A stretch of 5,850 bases of DNA from an uncultured Methylobacteriaceae bacterium. Lineage in GTDB: Bacteria > Pseudomonadota > Alphaproteobacteria > Rhizobiales > Beijerinckiaceae. Made by a program: the position numbers and the translations under genes. The stretch is taken from assembly GCA_937872715.1 (NCBI GenBank), contig CALMTJ010000036.1:1-5850 (forward strand), written 5' to 3'. This document shows, piece by piece, positions 1-4,585 of this stretch. Position 1 is the first letter of the stretch. The number at the start of each line of letters is the position of its first letter. The notes under the pieces were generated by a model that saw only the letters and a program-made list of their open reading frames with translations, was not told the DNA's origin and did not search any database.

Positions 1-123
1 GCGCTTGCGGTAGATGCGGCCGGCGCCGTCGGCCACCACGATCCGCATGCCCGGGACGAGCAGCAGGCGCGGACCGACCACGGCCCTGAGCCGGCCGAGA
101 TAGGACGAGGCGAAACCGCTCAT
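1..123 (-). CDS. Nudix hydrolase, N-terminal part (partial)
   Basis: The reverse strand opens with ATG at 123-121 and stays open for 41 codons to the window edge, so the C-terminal part is missing. The visible protein begins MSGFASSYLGRLRAVVG, continues with a hydrophobic strand (PRLLLVPGMRIVVAD) and ends GAGRIYRKR. This pattern, a short helix carrying YLGRLR, then VGPRLLLVPG and a beta strand leading to a G-R-x-basic turn, is what I know from the N-terminus of bacterial Nudix hydrolases, which cleave nucleoside diphosphates linked to another moiety. The diagnostic Nudix box (GX5EX7REUXEEXGU) would lie beyond the left edge, so the family call rests on resemblance only. No clear Shine-Dalgarno precedes the ATG. 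The gene is divergent from the tRNA-His gene, with 97 bp between them. Substrate cannot be inferred. Confidence 0.6.
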   Translation of the reverse strand, partial: MSGFASSYLGRLRAVVGPRLLLVPGMRIVVADGAGRIYRKR

Positions 124-165
124 GCCGAGGCGCGGGCCGGGGCGGGCGCGCCCGTCCCGCGAACC

Positions 166-194
166 TTGTGTTCCATGGCCCGGAGCGATACATG
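166..194 (+). promoter_or_regulatory. Possible promoter of tRNA-His
   Basis: TTGTGT at 166-171 resembles a -35 box, and the short AT-richer patch GATACATG at 187-194 offers a -10-like hexamer (TACATG, 189-194) 17 bp further on. Transcription would then begin about 20 bp before the tRNA. The matches are weak and this is an inference from spacing and position in an otherwise very GC-rich stretch. Confidence 0.3.
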
Positions 195-220
195 GCTCGC
201 GCGCCCGAGCAAGGCCGCGC

Positions 221-297
221 GCCGCCATAGCTCAGTTGGTTAGAGCACCAGATTGTGGATCTGGGGGTCCCCCGTTCGAGCCGGGGTGGCGGTACCA
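221..297 (+). tRNA. tRNA-His (anticodon GTG), CCA encoded
   Basis: A complete cloverleaf can be drawn. The acceptor stem is GCCGCCA (221-227) with TGGCGGT (287-293). The D stem is GCTC (230-233) with GAGC (243-246). The anticodon stem is CCAGA (248-252) with TCTGG (260-264) around loop TTGTGGA, anticodon GTG at 255-257. The T stem is CCCCG (270-274) with CGGGG (282-286) around TTCGAGC. Discriminator A73 is at 294 and the CCA tail is encoded at 295-297. The gene decodes CAC/CAU histidine codons. Base 1 pairs with base 72 as G:U, and the base just upstream (220) is C, so no G-1 is encoded. G1:U72 with A73 and no G-1 is the special form described for Caulobacter and related alphaproteobacteria, where a divergent histidyl-tRNA synthetase reads U72, A73 and the anticodon. 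The gene stands alone, with no second tRNA visible. Confidence 0.97.
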
Positions 298-309
298 TTA
301 CCGATCCGG

Positions 310-339
310 GTCCGGTCGCCGGACTGCCCTTCGGGGCAG
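310..339 (+). terminator. Tandem hairpins downstream of tRNA-His (probable terminator or 3' processing signal)
   Basis: Two perfect hairpins sit back to back, 12 bp after the tRNA CCA. The first is GTCCGG (310-315), loop TCG, CCGGAC (319-324). The second is CTGCCC (324-329), loop TTCG, GGGCAG (334-339), which is a C(UUCG)G tetraloop, one of the most stable RNA loops known. They share base 324. No T-tract follows, so this is not a textbook intrinsic terminator. Its place directly after a single tRNA gene suggests it stops transcription or sets the 3' end of the precursor. Confidence 0.55.
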
Positions 340-401
340 GAGGCGGCGCGAAACCGGGACAACGCTTCCACCGGGCAGGTCGGTTCGCGCCGAGCGGTCT
401 G

Positions 402-407
402 GATAAT
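402..407 (+). promoter_or_regulatory. Possible -10 box for the 63-residue protein gene
   Basis: GATAAT differs from TATAAT at one position and is one of few AT-rich hexamers in the region. It lies 28 bp before the chosen ATG, giving a short leader that would still contain the GGAG ribosome site. I see no good -35 hexamer at 16-18 bp upstream, so the site is only suggested. Confidence 0.3.
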
Positions 408-434
408 CAAGCGCCGCGATGGCATATGGAGCCC

Positions 435-626
435 ATGAGCAACAGCACACCCTACGCACTGGAAATCATGCCGGCCGCGAAGCCGGGCACCTTTCAATGG
501 ACCATCCGCCGGCACGGCACGCTCATCGAGCGTTCCGATCGCCCCCTCCGGTCGGAGGAGGACGCGATCAAGAACGGCGAGAAGGCGATGGAGCGGCAGC
601 TCGCTCCGGGCATCGGGTCCCGCTAG
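435..626 (+). CDS. Small hypothetical protein, 63 aa
   Basis: This open frame encodes 63 residues, beginning MSNSTPYALEIMPAAK and ending APGIGSR before TAG. I do not recognise a named family with certainty. The arrangement F-x-W-x-I-R-x-x-G-x-L-I-E-x-S (residues about 20-34) followed by S-E-E-D-A-x-x-x-G (about 40-48) is reminiscent of the small DUF1508/YegP-type fold (two or three strands and a helix); this is an inference from spacing only. There is no signal peptide, membrane segment or cysteine pair, so it is probably cytoplasmic. The start at 435 has GGAG at 428-431. An in-frame ATG at 426 would add three residues but would overlap that site. The gene follows the tRNA-His hairpins and converges with the 86-residue gene, with a repeat pair between them. 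Codon use, with GC-rich third positions, supports real coding. Confidence 0.72.
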   Translation: MSNSTPYALEIMPAAKPGTFQWTIRRHGTLIERSDRPLRSEEDAIKNGEKAMERQLAPGIGSR

Positions 627-638
627 CCCGCTGGCGGG
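627..638 (+). other. Small hairpin at the gene end
   Basis: CCCG (627-630), loop CTGG, CGGG (635-638) immediately follows the TAG of the 63-residue gene. It is only a four-pair stem with no T-tract. It may add to termination together with the larger repeat downstream, or be chance in GC-rich DNA. Confidence 0.25.
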
Positions 639-658
639 TCGCCTCCCCGATATCGGTC

Positions 659-770
659 CGTCCTGGCCGGGTTTGGCCCGGCCATCTACGAAGGACGCTG
701 CCGCGAGGGAGCCCGTCGACGTCACGGCCCCGGACGGACGGGGATGGCCGGGCCAAGCCCGGCCAGGACG
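659..770. repeat. Paired inverted REP-like palindromes (BIME-like)
   Basis: The 28-base arm at 659-686 and the 28-base arm at 743-770 are reverse complements except for one T/C difference (672 against 757), which in RNA is still a G-U pair. Each arm is also a palindrome on its own: TGGCCGGG (664-671) with CCCGGCCA (677-684), and TGGCCGGG (745-752) with CCCGGCCA (758-765), each round a five-base loop. The spacer is 56 bases. Two inverted copies of a short extragenic palindrome between convergent genes is the layout of REP pairs. Palindromes built on GGATGGCCGGG...CCCGGCCA are, to my knowledge, frequent between Rhizobiales genes. Possible roles are bidirectional termination, mRNA 3' protection, or target of a RAYT-type transposase; none is shown here. 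Confidence 0.75.
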
Positions 771-822
771 CATCGGTTGCCACCGAGTCTGCGAGCGGTT
801 CTGAGCGCAGGCTGGCCGGACG

Positions 823-1083
823 CTACTGCATCATGGACCCGTCGCGAGCCGCGACGGCGGCCTGAAGGGCCTCCTCGGCCGCGTCCTTGAGTTCGACCAG
901 CATCCCGATCGGCACCGGGATGTCGACCCTCTGCCCTTCGAGCGTCTCGAAGCGCAGGATGGCCAGCGATTCACCGAGCGCGATCTCGGCCAAATCGGTG
1001 CAGATCGGCAGTTGGAACGGGCCGTCGCCGGCGAGCGGGATCTCCGTCGGCTCCGCCGCGGCCGCCTTGCGATCATCGTCCAT
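823..1083 (-). CDS. Small hypothetical protein, 86 aa
   Basis: The frame reads MDDDRKAAAAEPTEIPLAGD in its first 20 residues and ends RDGSMMQ before TAG. The first 20 or so residues are charged and alanine-rich, probably disordered. From GPFQLPICTDLAEIA (about 21-35) the protein looks folded, with alternating strand-like segments (LAILRFETLEG, QRVDIPVPIG) and a final amphipathic helix (MLVELKDAAEEALQAAV). I do not recognise the family. No signal peptide, membrane span or metal motif is visible, and there is a single cysteine at residue 28. The start at 1083 is chosen because AGGAGG (plus-strand CCTCCT at 1092-1097) lies 8 bases before it. A further in-frame ATG at 1113 would place that ribosome site inside the gene. 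The gene is divergent from the GGDEF-EAL gene and converges on the REP pair. Confidence 0.72.
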   Translation of the reverse strand: MDDDRKAAAAEPTEIPLAGDGPFQLPICTDLAEIALGESLAILRFETLEGQRVDIPVPIGMLVELKDAAEEALQAAVAARDGSMMQ

Positions 1084-1283
1084 GGCTGGGGCCTCCTCGT
1101 GGGAGCGTAGCACGTCCGGCGCTCAGGCGGACCCGTCGACGTGGCTCCGGAACCATCCTCGATGGGCTGGGGCTATCGACACGCCCGTGCTGCGACTGCG
1201 TCCCGCGACGTAAATCGCGCCGTTTTGTTCATCAAACCACAAGCGTTTGGCGGGAGGATGCATCGCCTGCGTCCGGGGAAGTC
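1084..1283. other. Divergent control region between the 86-aa gene and the GGDEF-EAL gene
   Basis: These 200 bases hold no credible gene. The right part (about 1209-1250) is less GC-rich than the rest and includes TAAATC and GTTTTGTTCATCAAAC, where plus-strand promoter elements would be expected, but I cannot assign a -35/-10 pair. A GGAAC at 1149-1153 has no CGTT partner at 16-17 bp, so there is no EcfG-type promoter here. GGGAGG at 1252-1257 directly touches an out-of-frame ATG and is too far from the GGDEF-EAL start to serve it. Confidence 0.5.
1092..1097 (-). promoter_or_regulatory. Strong Shine-Dalgarno deciding the start of the 86-aa gene
   Basis: On the minus strand this reads AGGAGG, part of GAGGAGG, followed by 8 bases and then ATG. 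It is the best ribosome binding site in the window and fixes the start at 1083 rather than at 1113. Confidence 0.8.
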
Positions 1284-2861
1284 ATGTCAGACACGCACAT
1301 TGCGGCGCCGCACAAGGGCGAACTCTACGAACTCGGCTGCCTTCTCGGCATCGCATGCTGCTGCTGGCTGATCGGCGACACGCTCGGCTTGTTCCTCAGG
1401 ATGGAGGCCGCGGTCACGGCCGGTGGCGTGTCGTCGGTCGTGTTCCTCGGGTTCCTGATGTCCTTCGCCTTCGCGGCGGCATCCGCGCTCAAATCCGTCC
1501 GGCTCCGTCACGAGATGCGCCGGCGCACCAGGGCGGAGATGAACGCCCAATCCATCGCGCGACGCGACGTTCTCACCGGCCTGCCGAACAGGCGCATGTT
1601 GATCGAGGCGATCGGCACGGCGACAGGCAACGCTCTCCCGGGAACGCAGCACGCGATCTTCCTCATCGACCTCGACCGCTTCAAGCCGGTGAACGACGTC
1701 TACGGCCACGCGGCCGGCGACGCCGTCCTGTGCACGGTGGCCGAGCGCCTGAACGGCCTTCTTCCGAAGGACGGGATCGCGGCCCGGCTCGGCGGCGACG
1801 AATTCTCCGTCCTGCTCCCGACTCACGGCCAGAGCACCGAGCTGATCAGGCTGGCGCAGCAGATCATCGCGTGCCTGTCCGAGCCGATCGTCTGGGAGCA
1901 CGCGAAGCTGGAGGTCGGGGCGACGATCGGCATCGCGCTCTACCCGCCGGACGGCAGCGACGCGGAGGCGCTGCTCCGCTCGGCCGACATCGCCATGTAT
2001 CGCGGCAAGCGCGAGGGCCGGAGCACGTTCCGGTTCTTCGAGGCCCGGATGGACGACGAGCTCAAGGCGCGCGTGTCCCTCGAGATCGCGCTTCGCTCCG
2101 CCATCCAGTCGAACCAGATCAGGCCGCATTACCAGCCCCTCGTCTCGCTGCCGGAGCACAAGCTGCTCGGTTTCGAGGTGCTCGCCCGGTGGTACCATCC
2201 GGAGCGCGGCGTCATCCCGCCGGACGTCTTCATCCCGATCGCGGAGGATATCGGCGTCATCACGGAGCTGTGCTACAGCCTCCTCCGCCAAGCCTGCCGG
2301 GACGCGGCGGGCTGGCCCAGCGATCTCGGGCTCGCGATCAACATCTCGCCCTGTCAGTTCAAGGACCGGCTTCTCGCGCCGCGCCTCCTGAACATCCTGC
2401 GCGAGACCGGGTTCAATCCGCGCCACCTCGAGGTGGAGATCACCGAATCGGCCCTGACCAACGACCTCGATGTCGCGCGGGCGACGCTGAGCGTGCTCCA
2501 GACCGCCGGGGTGTCCATCGCGCTCGACGATTTCGGCACCGGCTATTCGAGCCTGTACCACCTTCGCGAGCTGAAATTCGACAAGCTCAAGATCGACCGC
2601 TCCTTCGTCCAGTCGCTCGAGGACAACGACGAGAGCGCCAAGATCGTGAGCGCCATCATCGGGCTCGGTCAGAGCCTCGGCATCCTGACCACGGCCGAGG
2701 GAATCGAGAACACGACCAACTCGGCATGGCTCGCCGAGCGCGGCTGCACCTTCGGGCAAGGGTATCTGTTCGGGGCGCCGGTGCCGGCCCAGGCGGCGCA
2801 ACTTCTCGCCGAGGAGGCCGGGCTTCATCCCGCGCGCCCGGACACCTCCGTCGCCGCGTGA
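1284..2861 (+). CDS. Membrane-anchored GGDEF-EAL protein (diguanylate cyclase / c-di-GMP phosphodiesterase), 525 aa
   Basis: The protein would make and/or break cyclic di-GMP at the inner membrane. Residues about 17-38 and 45-68 are two hydrophobic spans with only a short turn between them. A basic, probably coiled linker (about 70-93) then leads into DVLTGLPNRR, the usual GGDEF entry. The GGDEF domain (about 94-255) keeps the metal aspartate in LIDLDRFK (D129), the N and D of PVND, and an intact GGDEF at 170-174. The residues before it (PKDGIAARL) do not form the RxxD inhibitory site. The EAL domain (about 263-513) has EVL in place of EAL (E298) but keeps N353, E385 (EITES), DD at 415-416 in DDFGTGYSS, K436 (LKID), E472 (AEGIEN) and Q492 (GQGY), so hydrolysis looks possible. 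There is no PAS, GAF or response-regulator domain; the cysteine-rich first helix (CLLGIACCCW) is the only candidate sensor. The start has GGGGAA at 1275-1280, close to the ATG. The net activity is unknown. Confidence 0.93.
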   Translation: MSDTHIAAPHKGELYELGCLLGIACCCWLIGDTLGLFLRMEAAVTAGGVSSVVFLGFLMSFAFAAASALKSVRLRHEMRRRTRAEMNAQSIARRDVLTGLPNRRMLIEAIGTATGNALPGTQHAIFLIDLDRFKPVNDVYGHAAGDAVLCTVAERLNGLLPKDGIAARLGGDEFSVLLPTHGQSTELIRLAQQIIACLSEPIVWEHAKLEVGATIGIALYPPDGSDAEALLRSADIAMYRGKREGRSTFRFFEARMDDELKARVSLEIALRSAIQSNQIRPHYQPLVSLPEHKLLGFEVLARWYHPERGVIPPDVFIPIAEDIGVITELCYSLLRQACRDAAGWPSDLGLAINISPCQFKDRLLAPRLLNILRETGFNPRHLEVEITESALTNDLDVARATLSVLQTAGVSIALDDFGTGYSSLYHLRELKFDKLKIDRSFVQSLEDNDESAKIVSAIIGLGQSLGILTTAEGIENTTNSAWLAERGCTFGQGYLFGAPVPAQAAQLLAEEAGLHPARPDTSVAA

Positions 2862-2865
2862 CGGC

Positions 2866-2903
2866 ATGTCGAGGCCGCCGCCGTCCCCTGGCGGCTTCGA
2901 CAT
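2866..2903. terminator. Bidirectional terminator-like stem-loop
   Basis: ATGTCGAGGCCGCC (2866-2879) pairs with GGCGGCTTCGACAT (2890-2903) over 14 bp: 13 Watson-Crick pairs and one G-U, with a 10-base loop. It begins 5 bases after the GGDEF-EAL stop and ends 12 bases before the stop of the converging gene, so it can serve both. No T-tract is present on either side, so any termination would have to rely on stem strength or another factor. Confidence 0.7.
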
Positions 2904-2915
2904 CCGGAGCTCGCG

Positions 2916-3134
2916 TCAGACGAAGTGGCGCTCGATCTTCCGTTCGAGATCGTCCGTCATCCGTCCGCCCCTGTCCTCGATGAACCGGGCGATCTCCCGC
3001 TCCACCTGGCGGGTGCGGATGTCGTAGACAGCCTGGACCATCCTGGACAGGAACGTTCCGGGGCGGGCGGGACCGGCCTTGGCGGGCCGGGCCGGCATGA
3101 TGAAGTCTCGCAGGTGGCTGACAGCCGCGGGCAT
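2916..3134 (-). CDS. Small basic hypothetical protein, 72 aa
   Basis: The protein starts MPAAVSHLRDFIMPAR, has a proline/alanine-rich basic stretch (about 14-27) and ends in a long, highly charged helical part (about 29-71) containing RQVEREIARF, a GGRMTDD turn and LERKIERHF. I do not recognise a named family. The R/E-rich helices joined by a G-G turn suggest a small helical protein, perhaps a coiled-coil or nucleic-acid binder (inference). No membrane span or cysteine is present. I place the start at ATG 3134 because GGAG precedes it by 7 bases. The open frame extends to a TTG at 3182, adding 16 residues (beginning LQRNKETLAAF), but no ribosome site precedes that codon and a -10-like box lies directly upstream of it. 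The gene converges on the GGDEF-EAL gene and diverges from metZ. Confidence 0.65.
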   Translation of the reverse strand: MPAAVSHLRDFIMPARPAKAGPARPGTFLSRMVQAVYDIRTRQVEREIARFIEDRGGRMTDDLERKIERHFV

Positions 3135-3180
3135 CGTGTTCTCCGTGAGAAAAGCCGCGAGCGTTTCCTTGTTGCGCTGC

Positions 3181-3186
3181 AATATA
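3181..3186 (-). promoter_or_regulatory. Possible -10 box for the 72-aa gene
   Basis: On the minus strand the sequence GATATATT contains TATATT (five of six matches to TATAAT) in the most AT-rich patch of the window. Transcription would begin near 3174, about 40 bases before the ATG at 3134, which fits the chosen start and excludes the TTG at 3182. The hexamer at the expected -35 distance (CTACTG) is poor. Confidence 0.35.
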
Positions 3187-3249
3187 TCTGATGTTGCGCC
3201 GCACAGTAGCGCATTCAGCGCCGAGTTAGCTATGCGGCCGCTGCATGGA

Positions 3250-3277
3250 TTGACGCTCCGTCAACCCGACGTATGAC
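3250..3277 (+). promoter_or_regulatory. metZ promoter with overlapping inverted repeat
   Basis: TTGACG (3250-3255, five of six matches to TTGACA) and TATGAC (3272-3277, four of six matches to TATAAT) are 16 bp apart and point at metZ. This is the best sigma-70-type promoter in the window. The -35 hexamer is the left arm of a perfect inverted repeat, TTGACG-CTC-CGTCAA (3250-3264), so a protein bound there would cover the -35 box. TGACGCT recurs at 3275-3281 over the -10 side. Whether the repeat is an operator, for example for a methionine-pathway regulator, is inference. Confidence 0.55.
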
Positions 3278-3315
3278 GCTGCACGATGCGAGCGGGAGAC
3301 GTGACGGCTAAGCGA

Positions 3316-3365
3316 GCGGGCTTGCCGGCGAGGAGGCGAATGCCGGACCTCCGCGGGTTGCCCGC
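3316..3365 (+). other. Structured metZ leader with competing stems
   Basis: Several short stems can form in the RNA ahead of metZ: CCGGC (3325-3329) with GCCGG (3342-3346), GGAGG (3332-3336) with CCTCC (3348-3352), and GCGGG (3353-3357) with CCCGC (3361-3365) round TTG. The first two interlock, so they must either alternate or make a pseudoknot. GCGGG at 3316-3320 could also pair with the same CCCGC. This could be an RNA control element or only GC-rich sequence. I see no SAM-II signature. Confidence 0.3.
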
Positions 3366-3391
3366 CGCCGCTATACGGACGAAGAAGACGC

Positions 3392-4585
3392 ATGCCGAAC
3401 CGCCCCCTGCCGCCGGACCTACGGCCCGAGACGCTCCTCGTTCATGCCGGCACCCTGAGGTCAGAGTTCAACGAGAGCTCGGAAGCGCTGTTCCTGACGC
3501 AGGGCCACGTCTACGAAACGGCGGAGGAATGCGAACGGCGCTTCTCGGGCGACGAGCCCGGCTTCATCTATGCCCGCTTCTCGAACCCGACCGTCGCGAT
3601 GTTCGAGGCCCGCATGGCGGCGCTGGAAGGGGCGGGTGCGGCGCGCGCGACGGCTTCCGGCATGGCGGCCGTCACGGCCTCCCTGATGGGCCAGCCCACG
3701 GCGGGAGACCACGTCGTAGCGCCCCGGGCCCTGTTCGGGTCCTGCCTCTACGTGATCGAAGAGCTCCTGCCGCGCTTCGGGGTCGAGTCGACGCTGGTGG
3801 ACGGCCACGACCTCGACCAGTGGAAGGCGGCGGTCAGGCCGGAAACCAGGACCTTCTTCCTGGAAAGCCCGGCGAACCCCACGCTGTCCGTGGTCGACAT
3901 AGCGGGCGTGGCCACGATCGCGCACGAGGCCGGCGCGACGCTCGTCGTCGACAACGTGTTCGCGACGCCGCTATGGCAGCGCCCGCTCGAGCTCGGGGCC
4001 GATTGCGTCGTTTATTCCACCACGAAGCATGTCGACGGCCAGGGGCGCTGCCTCGGCGGCGTGGTCCTGGCCTCGAAGGAGTTCATCGCCACCCACGTGC
4101 ACAATTTCCTCAGGCAGACGGGACCGGCGATGTCGCCCTTCAACGCCTGGATCATGCTGAAATCGCTCGAGACGCTCTCCGTCCGGGTCGAGCGGCAGAC
4201 GGAAACGGCCGGGCTGATCGCGGACGCGCTCGCCGGGCACCGTTCGGCCGAGGCGGTCGTCTATCCGGGACGGGCGGACCATCCCCAGGCCGAGCTGATC
4301 GGCCGGCAGATGAAGGCCGGCTCGACCCTCGTGGCGATCGGCGTGGCCGGCGGCAAGGCCGGCGCCTTCCGGTTCATGAACGCGCTCCGGATCGCCCGCA
4401 TCTCCAACAATCTCGGCGACGCGAAGAGCCTGGTCACGCATCCGGCGACATCCACCCATCAGCGGCTGACGCCCGGACAGCGGGAAGCGATGGGCATCAC
4501 GGACGGCCTCGTGCGGATCTCGGCCGGGCTCGAACACCCGGACGACCTCGTGGCCGATTTCCTGCGCGCGCTCGACGCCGTGTGA
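3392..4585 (+). CDS. metZ: O-succinylhomoserine sulfhydrylase, 397 aa
   Basis: This PLP enzyme of the Cys/Met metabolism (gamma-family) class joins O-succinylhomoserine and sulfide to give homocysteine and succinate, the direct-sulfhydrylation route to methionine in the cytoplasm. The N-terminus RPETLLVHAGTLRSEF and ALFLTQGHVYETAEECERRF are typical of MetZ. The phosphate-binding YAR is at 60-62, SGMAAV at 89-94, and the pyridine-binding aspartate at 187 in LVVDNVFATPLW. The Schiff-base lysine is K212 in YSTTKHVDGQGRCLGG, a segment that separates MetZ from MetB and MetC. The carboxylate-binding arginine is R376 in VRISAGLEH. The length is as expected and the frame is intact. ATG 3392 has only a weak ribosome site (GAAGAAGA, 3381-3388). 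A promoter lies about 115-140 bp upstream. The gene is single and converges on the reductase gene. An acetylhomoserine substrate cannot be wholly excluded. Confidence 0.95.
   Translation: MPNRPLPPDLRPETLLVHAGTLRSEFNESSEALFLTQGHVYETAEECERRFSGDEPGFIYARFSNPTVAMFEARMAALEGAGAARATASGMAAVTASLMGQPTAGDHVVAPRALFGSCLYVIEELLPRFGVESTLVDGHDLDQWKAAVRPETRTFFLESPANPTLSVVDIAGVATIAHEAGATLVVDNVFATPLWQRPLELGADCVVYSTTKHVDGQGRCLGGVVLASKEFIATHVHNFLRQTGPAMSPFNAWIMLKSLETLSVRVERQTETAGLIADALAGHRSAEAVVYPGRADHPQAELIGRQMKAGSTLVAIGVAGGKAGAFRFMNALRIARISNNLGDAKSLVTHPATSTHQRLTPGQREAMGITDGLVRISAGLEHPDDLVADFLRALDAV

Larger units (their letters stand above)
3135..3391. other. Divergent control region between the 72-aa gene and metZ
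   Basis: There are 257 bases without a credible gene. From left to right it holds the AT-rich -10-like patch for the leftward gene (around 3181-3188), an imperfect palindrome ATGCGGCCGCTGCAT (3232-3246), the metZ promoter with its inverted repeat (3250-3277), and a metZ leader of roughly 108 bases rich in short GC stems. No known riboswitch consensus was recognised. Confidence 0.6.

Noticed and set aside
122..406. Open plus-strand frame of 94 codons across the tRNA
   Set aside because: It contains the whole tRNA-His gene and its arginine/proline-rich product is typical of a chance frame in GC-rich DNA.
659..770. Insertion sequence ends or CRISPR repeats
   Set aside because: There are only two inverted arms with a 56-base spacer and no transposase or direct repeats, so a REP pair fits better.
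240..773. Long minus-strand frame of 177 codons
   Set aside because: It runs antisense through the tRNA, the 63-aa gene and the REP pair. No ribosome site or protein-like pattern supports it.
1149..1175. EcfG (general stress sigma factor) promoter before the GGDEF-EAL gene
   Set aside because: GGAAC is present, but no CGTT follows at 16-17 bases.
1258..1371. Upstream 37-codon frame overlapping the start of the GGDEF-EAL gene
   Set aside because: GGGAGG touches the ATG with no spacing, and the product has no plausible leader features.
1287..2903. Minus-strand frame of 538 codons opposite the GGDEF-EAL gene, and a 578-codon plus-strand frame from 1247
   Set aside because: Both are shadows of the GGDEF-EAL gene in other frames. 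Their products are rich in R, A, G and P and have no domain, whereas the 1284 frame has all the catalytic motifs.
3051..3060. GGAACGTTCC palindrome
   Set aside because: It lies inside the 72-aa coding sequence on the minus strand, where codon constraint explains it; no operator role is suggested.
3283..3391. SAM-II riboswitch before metZ
   Set aside because: The family is common before metZ/metA in Rhizobiales, but I cannot find its conserved UGAUUU and downstream UAAAC/CUAAA elements here.
3340..3400. ATG with GAGGAGG just before it in the metZ leader
   Set aside because: The frame does not stop before metZ but continues as a shadow out of frame with it, the spacing is only three bases, and no leader peptide results.
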